Source: Marinomonas atlantica
GTDB taxonomy: Bacteria > Pseudomonadota > Gammaproteobacteria > Pseudomonadales > Marinomonadaceae
Assembly (NCBI RefSeq): GCF_001639725.1
Contig: NZ_LTAW01000007.1
Coordinates: 186,001 to 250,000, forward strand
DNA: 64,000 nt
Reading direction: 5' to 3'
The notes under the pieces were generated by a model. The model made no database searches, was not told the DNA's origin, and was given only the letters and a program-made list of their open reading frames with translations. Positions 26,149 to 32,994 of the stretch are shown piece by piece (position 1 is the first letter of the stretch; every line of letters starts with the position of its first letter). The translations under genes were made by a program, and so were the position numbers.

Positions 26149-27624
26149 ATGAAGAAGATGATGAAGACGTTGAAAGCACAACATCGCGTCGCTCGGCGGT
26201 GCTTCTCTACAGGCCCCGTTTCAGCGGCTTATGAACTCAAGTTGGACGCGGGGGAGGTGCGACGAGATGAGGCGCAAGTCGCTCTGGCGGCAAAATTCGA
26301 TGTCCTGCACGAGTCTCTTGCATGGCTCCCACCAGTGCGCGTGTGCACCGACGATCCGACAGAGAGCAGTTGTACAAGCAGCGGTCCAGTGTTACTGGCG
26401 CGATCCCTGGCATCCGTCCAGTCCTTTTTTCGAAAGAAGTTCCATTTGTTGTTTTTTGGTCCACCACCGCGAGGCATGTACATTCATGGACCGGTCGGGG
26501 TCGGCAAGAGCTTTCTAATGGATCTCTTTTACGCGTCGGTTGCTGCTCCTGATGATGATTCTTGCTGTAATAATGACAGCCACAAACAAGCAAAAATTAC
26601 CAAACGCCGCGCTCACTTTCATGAATTCATGCTAGACGTCCATCATCGAATCTTTGTATACAAACAGAAGCACCCGCGAGGAGATGCCATTCCCATTATT
26701 GCGCAACAATTGGCACAAGAAGCCCAACTCCTCTGTTTCGATGAATTTCAAGTGACAGACATTGCCGATGCCATGATTATGAAGCGACTGTTTTCACTAT
26801 TATTGGATTGGAATGTCGTGGTGGTGGCCACCTCGAATAGATCTCCCGATTCCTTGTATAAGGGAGGCATTAACCGATCCCTCTTTTTGCCATTCATCGA
26901 CATGCTGAAACACACGTCCGACATTATTTCCATGGAGGATTCCCGCAAGGATTATCGACTCGAAAAACGAGCGTGTGGTCAATCCTATTTTTGGTCAAAC
27001 GAGAATGTTCATGGCGATAATAATAGTAATAAGAACATGCAGGCGCAGTTGGAAGAAATATTTGGTGACACTGCATCCGGAACTCAGGCCGAAATCATCC
27101 CCGTCCTCTTTGGTCGCTCCGTCCAGGTTGCTCGATTAAATGATCGGTGCGCTTGGTTTGACTTTTCCGAGTTGTGCTACCAACCGCTCGGCGCGGCCGA
27201 TTATATTTCACTCTGCGACCGATTTCCGGTCATCATCATGGAACGCGTCCCCCAACTGGACGCCAATCACCTCAACGAAGCGCGACGATTCGTGACCCTC
27301 ATTGACGCGTGTTATGAATCTCGTACCCGCTTGGTGCTGGCGGCACAAGTCCCGCTCGACGAATTGTTTGTTGATTTTGAAGCGCAAGTCGAAAGCAGTG
27401 ACGGAGATGAAGAGTTGTTTGTCAATGAGAAGGGGGGAAACTCGAGTTCTTTTGCGACGACCATGATTCGCACCAAAGAGGGGAAATATGTCGAGTGGTC
27501 GGCGACGGGTCGAATTGGCGTGTCACTGGCACAATTTTCGTCCGCCAATGATCTCGCCTTTTCCTTTCGACGAGCCGCGTCTCGGTTGGTAGAAATGGGT
27601 GGGAAGGAATGGGGACGGCAATAG
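26149..27624 (+). CDS. Eukaryotic-type AFG1/LACE1 mitochondrial AAA ATPase
   Basis: A complete, intron-free 491-residue P-loop ATPase of the AFG1/ZapE family. Walker A is HGPVGVGKS (113-121), Walker B LLCFDEF (194-200), followed by the family hallmark QVTDIADAMIMKRLF, sensor VVATSNRSPDSLY near 225 and the C-terminal FRRAASRLVEM. In mitochondria AFG1/LACE1 helps turnover of respiratory-chain subunits. Eukaryotic character is shown by residues 1-24, which are Arg/Lys-rich with RRCFST like a mitochondrial presequence, and by acidic, Cys- and Asn-rich insertions (about 133-150 and near 280) absent from bacterial ZapE. Base composition is visibly more GC-rich than its neighbours, and no Shine-Dalgarno sequence precedes the ATG. 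It could be a recent transfer from a microalga such as a diatom, or an assembly chimera. Expression in the bacterium is doubtful. Confidence 0.88.
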   Translation: MKKMMKTLKAQHRVARRCFSTGPVSAAYELKLDAGEVRRDEAQVALAAKFDVLHESLAWLPPVRVCTDDPTESSCTSSGPVLLARSLASVQSFFRKKFHLLFFGPPPRGMYIHGPVGVGKSFLMDLFYASVAAPDDDSCCNNDSHKQAKITKRRAHFHEFMLDVHHRIFVYKQKHPRGDAIPIIAQQLAQEAQLLCFDEFQVTDIADAMIMKRLFSLLLDWNVVVVATSNRSPDSLYKGGINRSLFLPFIDMLKHTSDIISMEDSRKDYRLEKRACGQSYFWSNENVHGDNNSNKNMQAQLEEIFGDTASGTQAEIIPVLFGRSVQVARLNDRCAWFDFSELCYQPLGAADYISLCDRFPVIIMERVPQLDANHLNEARRFVTLIDACYESRTRLVLAAQVPLDELFVDFEAQVESSDGDEELFVNEKGGNSSSFATTMIRTKEGKYVEWSATGRIGVSLAQFSSANDLAFSFRRAASRLVEMGGKEWGRQ

Positions 27625-28043
27625 TAATAGCCAATGATGACCCCTGTAAAATGTTACTTTTGCCTAAGGTTTTGACGCGAGCCTCCATGTGTCAAAAGCT
27701 TGCGCAATATAAGTTCAATACCAATCCAGATGAAGCATTTATTATGGGGCTACTTTCCATGGCTGATCTGATGCTCAATCAAGACATCGATGTTCTCTGT
27801 GAGCAACTCCCTATTAGCGGCACTATCAAAGAGGCATTATTAAGTCATAGTGGAAAGCAGGGCACTCTTTTGTTGTTAGCAATGAAGTTTGAAAAAACTG
27901 AGTTGTTGGGAGCTAGTGATTCTACTATTGATGCTCTTAATAAGTTTTATTTGGAGAGCCGAAGCTGGGTAACCGATGCATTACATGGGCTTGATTGTAT
28001 TTCTCAGCATAATTATAGAAAAACCGCTACTTATTATAAGTAG
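27612..28043 (+). pseudogene. C-terminal fragment of an EAL/HDOD (YuxH-type) signalling protein
   Basis: The translation IANDDPCKMLLLPKVLTRAS, then MCQKLAQ, PDEAFIMGLLSMADLMLNQD and LCEQLPISGTIKEALL, matches the end of the HDOD domain in EAL-HDOD proteins of the YuxH group, which act in cyclic-di-GMP signalling. About two thirds of the protein, including any EAL domain and the HDOD core, is missing. The upstream DNA is the AFG1-like gene, and the two frames overlap within about 12 bases. The missing part is not found elsewhere in the window. The stop codon lies in the terminator stem. The native upstream half was deleted or replaced here. Confidence 0.8.
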
Positions 28044-28054
28044 CGGTTTTTTTT
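28019..28054. terminator. Bidirectional terminator after the HDOD fragment
   Basis: A 15-bp stem AAAAACCGCTACTTA / TAAGTAGCGGTTTTT with a 3-base loop and A/T-runs on both sides, between convergent genes. Confidence 0.92.
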
Positions 28055-28071
28055 GGTTTGTGAAAATTGCT

Positions 28072-28473
28072 TTATAAGCTAAAAAGCTTGTTTATGTCTT
28101 TGTAAACAGCAGGGCGTCCATTGTCGCTTATTGAGGCGATGATGAAGACAGCATGAGCACTCAGCTGGCTTGTTTCATTAATATAAATAGACTGAGTAAA
28201 TTTAGTTTTAAATTTACTTATGGGTTCACAGTGGCTTTCTACTCTAGCGGTCATGCCACTTTTTAAAGGTCGTTTGTAATCGACTTCAGCTCGCATAACC
28301 ACTAAATGAATGCCATCTCTAGTTATGTCGGCGAAGTTGAGGCCTTTGTCTTTGATGAAGGTGTGACGAGCGTGTTCTAGATAATTTTGATAGACCGCGT
28401 TATTGACGATGCCTTGCATGTCACATTCGTAATCGCGCACCTCAATAAAAGTGGTGTGTGGCAGGTTTTCCAT
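28072..28473 (-). CDS. 4HBT/YbgC-type acyl-CoA thioesterase
   Basis: A 133-residue hotdog-fold thioesterase. The motif ECDMQGIVNNAVYQNYLEHAR (catalytic Asp near residue 18) is that of the 4-hydroxybenzoyl-CoA thioesterase group, and VVMRAEVDYKRPLKSG is the usual central strand. Such enzymes hydrolyse acyl-CoA esters; the specific substrate is not evident, and no Tol-Pal genes are adjacent as they are for ybgC. AGGAAG lies upstream of the ATG. The GGDEF gene lies 20 bp upstream on the same strand, so the two may form an operon. Confidence 0.88.
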   Translation of the reverse strand: MENLPHTTFIEVRDYECDMQGIVNNAVYQNYLEHARHTFIKDKGLNFADITRDGIHLVVMRAEVDYKRPLKSGMTARVESHCEPISKFKTKFTQSIYINETSQLSAHAVFIIASISDNGRPAVYKDINKLFSL

Positions 28474-28493
28474 GTTAAAAATATCTTCCTAAA

Positions 28494-29501
28494 TTAACGA
28501 CTGGCCGTCCGGTTTCGACCTTGTCGCTTTGCATTATCCAGATAGCCACTTGCTCGAGCAATAAGGTTAGCGGGAGTTTCTTGTCCTATGACTGTTGCAA
28601 CGCCAATGGATACGCAAATTTTTTCAATAATGCCTTCTCCAGAACGGTTCTTTAATCGTTGCTTATTAAGGTGCATGCGGAGTATTTCGGCGTACTCAAT
28701 GGCGTAGTCAAGCGTGGCCTCATGCAGAACGATGGCAAATGTACCGCCATTCAATCTAGCAATTGTCGCATTTTCAAGTTTCTTACTGTGTAATATTCGA
28801 CTGATGTGACAGATAAGTGCTGTACCAGCGCGCCGGCCATTTTTAAGGTTAATTTCTTTTAAATAATCAATATCCAGTATCAGCAGAGACAGATCGTCCT
28901 CAGAAGGTGGAATCAATGAATAAAGCTGACGCTCTAGGCCCTTTTGGTTAAACAATTGTGTTAAAGGATCTAGATCAACATTATTTTTCATCTCATCCAA
29001 TTCTGCTTTCAGTTGCAAAACCTCTTCATTTACTTTGTGTAAAGAGGTTGAGAAGTACTCGGCTTCTTCTAGTGCTTTCTTGGTGCCTTGGTCGAGATAG
29101 CGTACAACTTTCTCAAGGTGTTGCTGTCTATCGGCGCGAGACAATACTCGACGGCTTTTTTCAATGACTGAGCCAAGCTCTTGAAGACTCTCTGACATGG
29201 TGTAAGTGCTGGTTGAGACAGAGTTGACCAGTTCTTCAAGTCGATCTTTATGATCGCTGTTATAACGCGCTTCTTCTGCAACAAGAAATTGATGAAACAG
29301 TTCTTTTGAAATAAAGCTGGGTAGGCTGCCTATACGGCCAATAGTGGAGTCAACTAATTGGTTAAGTTTGGGCGAGGTTTGGCGCACATATTCATACCAA
29401 ATGCCATAGTTATATGGCGTTGGCGCGATGTCCATTTTGCGCATCAGTGGAACTGCTTTATGTAATAGAGCATTGGCCTGACGTGGACTGTCGGAGTGCA
29501 T
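28494..29501 (-). CDS. GGDEF-domain protein with degenerate active site
   Basis: A 335-residue soluble protein. The N-terminal helical half (about 1-170) resembles the sensory region of a Pseudomonas-type diguanylate cyclase family (IAPTPYNYGIWYEYV). The C-terminal GGDEF domain begins at VDLDPLTQLFNQKGLERQL. The catalytic signature that should read GG(D/E)EF aligns with NGGTF (RLNGGTFAIVL), and the DIDYLKEINLKNGRRAG loop lacks the usual Asp and His (N-D and G-H). It is therefore probably unable to make cyclic-di-GMP and may act as a receptor or a GTP-binding regulator. AGAGGT precedes the ATG. Confidence 0.88.
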   Translation of the reverse strand: MHSDSPRQANALLHKAVPLMRKMDIAPTPYNYGIWYEYVRQTSPKLNQLVDSTIGRIGSLPSFISKELFHQFLVAEEARYNSDHKDRLEELVNSVSTSTYTMSESLQELGSVIEKSRRVLSRADRQQHLEKVVRYLDQGTKKALEEAEYFSTSLHKVNEEVLQLKAELDEMKNNVDLDPLTQLFNQKGLERQLYSLIPPSEDDLSLLILDIDYLKEINLKNGRRAGTALICHISRILHSKKLENATIARLNGGTFAIVLHEATLDYAIEYAEILRMHLNKQRLKNRSGEGIIEKICVSIGVATVIGQETPANLIARASGYLDNAKRQGRNRTASR

Positions 29502-29647
29502 TCAAACCTCTTTTAATGAATTACTATTCAGTTAAATTTAGCAAGATAACATTGAAAATCAAAACAAAAATGCTTGATTTTCTAGGCTTTTTTTTAGGTC
29601 TTCGTAAGCTAAGTTTACATTAAAGCTCTTTTGTAACGAAATGTAAA

Positions 29648-29992
29648 TTACCCGCCTGCGATTTTTGCTTTGATGTTTTGGCTGTCTAAGTAGACCTTAA
29701 TCTTATCCCGCTGGTCACCTTGAATCTCGATAACACCTTCTTTTACAGAGCCGCCAACGCCACAGTGATTTTTGAGCTTTTTGCTCAGAGTCTTTAGTTC
29801 ATCGGCATTCAATGCCAGTTCTTTAATCAATGTTACGCCTTTGCCCTTACGGCCTTTGGTTTCGAGCTGAATTTTAACGTTGCCAGAGCCAAGAACTTTT
29901 GAAGTGTCATGACACTGACAATCGTTTAAATTGTGTTCACATTCAGGGCATAATCGACCTTGGTCAGTTGAGTAAACAAGTTTAGTTTTCAT
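29648..29992 (-). CDS. yciH: SUI1/YciH family translation factor
   Basis: A 114-residue protein of the eIF1/SUI1 fold. An N-terminal extension with cysteines (LCPECEHNLNDCQCH) is followed by the SUI1 domain: ETKGRKGKGVTLIKEL, then LKNHCGVGGSVKEGVIEIQG and a C-terminal helix. Bacterial YciH influences initiation fidelity and represses translation in stress. It is the last gene of a leftward run with truC and the hydroxyacid dehydrogenase (9 bp after truC). Confidence 0.93.
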   Translation of the reverse strand: MKTKLVYSTDQGRLCPECEHNLNDCQCHDTSKVLGSGNVKIQLETKGRKGKGVTLIKELALNADELKTLSKKLKNHCGVGGSVKEGVIEIQGDQRDKIKVYLDSQNIKAKIAGG

Positions 29993-30001
29993 AGTGCGGC
30001 T

Positions 30002-30730
30002 CTAATTACAGGTTTGTTGTCTGAGTGATTCAATTAATTGCTGCATATCATCTGGAACAGGAGCATCAATTGACATGTGCATTTGAGTGGTTGGGTGTGT
30101 GAAGCTTAATTGCTTGGCGTGTAACATCAATCGTAAATCTTCAGACCAAAAGTCGCGCATGACTTGATTGTGGTGACGACAGCCATAGCGCGTGTCTCCT
30201 AGAAGGGGGTGAAACACATGCTTAAAATGACGGCGAATTTGATGGGTGCGACCATGTTCTGGTTGAACGCTTACAAGACTTAAACGCATTTGATTGTAGC
30301 GGCTTACAGGCACCGGAATTTCAAAGGTTTCTAACGTCTGAAAGTGACTGACAGCTTCTTTTTCAGTGCCTTCGATTTTAAAACGAGAGCGGCCTTTTTC
30401 TTCATTAAGCTTTGCCAGAGGGTAATCGATTGTTCCGTGATCTGCTGTGTGGCCACGGACAATGGCAAGATAGTGTTTCCCTGTAGTTCGCGCCATAAAC
30501 TGCTCGCCGAGTTTTCGTGCGGCGGTTTCATTTAATGCCATGATCAAAACTCCGGAAGTCGCACGATCAAGGCGATGTATTGGGAAGACCCAACGACCTA
30601 GTTGTTCGTTAAGACGTTGAACAACGGCATCTTGTTCATGTTTGGCTAAGTCCGTACGGTGGACCAGTAGTCCACTGGGTTTATTGACGACGACTAAGTC
30701 GTCATCAATATGAAGAATTTCTAAGGTCAT
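30002..30730 (-). CDS. truC: tRNA pseudouridine(65) synthase TruC
   Basis: A 242-residue RluA-family pseudouridine synthase with no S4 domain, the form expected for TruC, which modifies U65 of tRNA. The catalytic segment is PIHRLDRATSGVLIMAL near residue 50, with GRTHQIRRHFKHVFHPLLGD later, the TruC-specific variant of the R-H-Q-I-R block. ATG at 30730 overlaps the stop of the upstream dehydrogenase gene by 4 bp. Confidence 0.93.
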   Translation of the reverse strand: MTLEILHIDDDLVVVNKPSGLLVHRTDLAKHEQDAVVQRLNEQLGRWVFPIHRLDRATSGVLIMALNETAARKLGEQFMARTTGKHYLAIVRGHTADHGTIDYPLAKLNEEKGRSRFKIEGTEKEAVSHFQTLETFEIPVPVSRYNQMRLSLVSVQPEHGRTHQIRRHFKHVFHPLLGDTRYGCRHHNQVMRDFWSEDLRLMLHAKQLSFTHPTTQMHMSIDAPVPDDMQQLIESLRQQTCN

Positions 30731-31668
30731 GAAGTCTGTTGCTTAATAAAAGTATTCATATTATCACATGCGATCTGTAGTAAGCGTGAAATTGCAGATT
30801 CGCTAGCCCAAGCAACATGGGGCGTGAGTATGAAGTTGGGTAAATCGCAAATGGTCTGTAAAACATGATCTTGCGGCATGGGTTCAGTAGTCGCGACATC
30901 AAATCCAGCACCCGCAATTTTGCCTTGCTTCAAAGCATTAACCAACGCATGCTCATCGACTAGTCCGCCTCGACCGTTATTAATTAATAGAGCGTTCGGC
31001 TTCATAAGTTTGAAAGCATCTTCATCAATCATATGATGTGTTTGATCTGTAAGAGGACAATGCAAGCTAATGATATCAGCGGCTTTTATAGCTTCATCAA
31101 ATGCCACATAACCGTCGCGTACGGAGTCAGTATGCTTATGTTCTGCGAAGATGACCTGCATGCCAAATGCGGTAGCAATTGCTTCAACCTGCTTACCAAG
31201 TGTGCCTTTACCAATGATGCATAAAGTACTGTTGGCCAAGTCGGTGATAGGGTAATCCATAAAACAGAAGAATTCAGACTGGCTCCAACGCCCTTGCTTA
31301 ATCGCTTCGCGGTAGCGAGTCAGATTGCGTCTTAGCTCCAGAATCATAGCAAAGGTATGCTCTGGTACACTCACAGTGGAATACCCAGCCACATTTTGGA
31401 CGGTAATACCAAGTTCTTTGCAGGCGTCTAAATCGACATTGTTCATACCTGTAGCCATCACTTGTACAAGCTTCAGATTTGAGGCTTGCTCTAATAAAGC
31501 ACGTGTTAAAACGGCCTTGTTAGTCATTACAATGTCGGCCGATTGAATGCGTTCAAGCGTATTAGTATCATTTGAATTATGAAAAAAATGTGTTTCTTTC
31601 ACACCCTCTGGGACTGGAATAAATACTTCTTCTGGGAAAGATCCGCGATCCAAAAATACAGCTTTCAT
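30727..31668 (-). CDS. D-2-hydroxyacid dehydrogenase
   Basis: A 313-residue NAD-dependent dehydrogenase of the glycerate/glyoxylate type. The nucleotide-binding motif is IIGKGTLGKQVEAIA (GxGxxG), NNGRGGLVDE contains the catalytic Arg, and the catalytic His is in LTPHVAWAS near 285; the Glu is within the intervening TTEPMPQDH. It resembles HprA-type hydroxypyruvate reductases, but the substrate cannot be fixed from sequence. AAGGAG precedes the ATG. It follows tesA by 11 bp and overlaps truC. Confidence 0.9.
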   Translation of the reverse strand: MKAVFLDRGSFPEEVFIPVPEGVKETHFFHNSNDTNTLERIQSADIVMTNKAVLTRALLEQASNLKLVQVMATGMNNVDLDACKELGITVQNVAGYSTVSVPEHTFAMILELRRNLTRYREAIKQGRWSQSEFFCFMDYPITDLANSTLCIIGKGTLGKQVEAIATAFGMQVIFAEHKHTDSVRDGYVAFDEAIKAADIISLHCPLTDQTHHMIDEDAFKLMKPNALLINNGRGGLVDEHALVNALKQGKIAGAGFDVATTEPMPQDHVLQTICDLPNFILTPHVAWASESAISRLLQIACDNMNTFIKQQTS

Positions 31669-31679
31669 CGTAACTCCTT

Positions 31680-32294
31680 TTAGTCGTTCAACATGGGTAG
31701 TAACGCAGGTGCAACATTATCAAGTACAACGGGCTGACCAGCGGCGTTCGGGTGCAATCCATCATTTTGCATCAGGGTCTTATTAAGTGCCACATTTTCA
31801 AGCATAAAAGGCACGTACTGAGTGTTGTATTGATCTGATAAGTCTTTGTATATATTAAAAAATTGGTCGGTATATGTGCGTCCATAATTACTCGGTAAAT
31901 GATTGCCTAACAGCAGGATTTCAGCATTAGCTTGCTGTGATTGCTCAATCATTTTAGCGAGATTTTGTTGCACTTGTTCCAAGGGATATCCTCGCAAGCC
32001 ATCGTTGGCACCTAGTTCAATAACGACCCAATTTGGGGTGTGGGTGTCTAGCAGTTTAGAAAGACGCGCTAAACCACCTTGAGTGGTTTCCCCACTGACA
32101 GAGGCATTGATCACTTGGATCTCTGGGTGGCTACTTTTTAATTGTTGACTGAGTAAACTAACCCAACCTTGCTGTTGTCTGAGGTTATAGGCAGCGCTTA
32201 AGCTGTCACCAAACACTAACAGCGTTTTGGCTTGGGCCGTTGCAGCAAACAGCGAACAAAAACATAGTAACGCAACACACAATTTTAAAAACAT
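31680..32294 (-). CDS. tesA: Periplasmic SGNH esterase/lysophospholipase TesA
   Basis: TesA (thioesterase I, arylesterase, lysophospholipase L1) is a periplasmic SGNH hydrolase. From ATG 32294 the protein has 204 residues, beginning with a signal peptide ending at about residue 22 (FCSLFAATAQA). The nucleophile Ser is in FGDSLSAAYN, the Gly in VSGETTQGG, Asn in ELGANDGLRG and the Asp-His pair in NDGLHPNAAG. The divergent partner is ybbA, as in E. coli. A longer frame to 32438 runs into ybbA and is rejected because the signal peptide starts at 32294. Confidence 0.93.
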   Translation of the reverse strand: MFLKLCVALLCFCSLFAATAQAKTLLVFGDSLSAAYNLRQQQGWVSLLSQQLKSSHPEIQVINASVSGETTQGGLARLSKLLDTHTPNWVVIELGANDGLRGYPLEQVQQNLAKMIEQSQQANAEILLLGNHLPSNYGRTYTDQFFNIYKDLSDQYNTQYVPFMLENVALNKTLMQNDGLHPNAAGQPVVLDNVAPALLPMLND

Positions 32295-32305
32295 AGGCAA
32301 CCTAT
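32293..32305. promoter_or_regulatory. Palindromic ribosome-binding site shared by tesA and ybbA
   Basis: ATAGG-CAA-CCTAT is a 5-bp inverted repeat lying between the two divergent ATG codons, which are only 13 bp apart. The minus-strand AGG stands 6 bases before the tesA ATG; the plus-strand AGG stands 10 bases before the ybbA ATG and overlaps the tesA start. Each promoter must therefore lie inside the opposite gene. Confidence 0.65.
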
Positions 32306-32307
32306 TT

Positions 32308-32994
32308 ATGCAAGACACGGAAACATTGTCGGCTTTGACAATAGAAAAGCTTAACCATTCCGTCACAACAAGCAATGGTGAATTGGACATACTCAAAGGA
32401 ATTAATCTTGATATCAAGGACGGTGAGTCCGTTGCCATCGTTGGTGCATCAGGTTCAGGTAAGTCTACCTTGCTGGGGTTAATGGCCGGTTTGGATCAGC
32501 ATACGCAAGGTACTATTAAGTTATATGGCGAAGCACTAGAAACCCTGGATGAAGAAGGTAGGGCGATTTTACGAGGCAAGTATGTGGGCTTTATTTTTCA
32601 GTCATTTCATTTATTACCAAGCTTAACAGCGTTGGAAAATGTGATGCTACCTAATGAGCTGAAAGGCAATGGTAAGGCGGATGATCGCGCCCGTGAATTG
32701 CTTGAAAAAGTCGGTTTGTCGCATCGAATTACCCATTATCCAAGGCAGTTGTCCGGCGGAGAGCAGCAACGTGTTGCCATTGCTCGCGCGTTTGCATCGG
32801 CCCCTAAAATATTGTTTGCCGATGAACCGACAGGAAACTTAGACAGTAAGAATGGCGCGTTAGTTGAAGACCTATTGTTTGATTTAAACCGTGAACAGGG
32901 CACTACGTTGGTTGTGGTAACGCATGATCCTGAATTATCGCAACGCTGTGACCGTCGTATTGAAATATACGACGGCGAGCTTAAGGAGTCCTAA
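32308..32994 (+). CDS. ybbA: ABC transporter ATP-binding protein YbbA
   Basis: A 228-residue ATPase of the MacB/LolD-like family. Walker A is GASGSGKST at about 49-57, the signature LSGGEQQRVAIARAF near 148, Walker B ILFADEPTGNLDS and H-loop VVTHDPEL. It pairs with the large permease that follows (ATG overlaps the TAA by one base). YbbAP may extract hydrophobic compounds from the membrane or pass them to TesA; the E. coli tesA-ybbA-ybbP linkage, kept here, suggests a shared role. The start at 32308 is supported by alignment. Confidence 0.93.
   Translation: MQDTETLSALTIEKLNHSVTTSNGELDILKGINLDIKDGESVAIVGASGSGKSTLLGLMAGLDQHTQGTIKLYGEALETLDEEGRAILRGKYVGFIFQSFHLLPSLTALENVMLPNELKGNGKADDRARELLEKVGLSHRITHYPRQLSGGEQQRVAIARAFASAPKILFADEPTGNLDSKNGALVEDLLFDLNREQGTTLVVVTHDPELSQRCDRRIEIYDGELKES

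Noticed and set aside
22208-27620. Integrative element with its own integrase
   Set aside because: No tyrosine or serine recombinase and no direct repeat of the tRNA 3' end was found, so only an accessory segment is claimed.
26237-27688. Open frames antisense to the AFG1-like gene (up to 118 codons)
   Set aside because: They overlap a gene with a full set of conserved ATPase motifs and show no recognisable domain.
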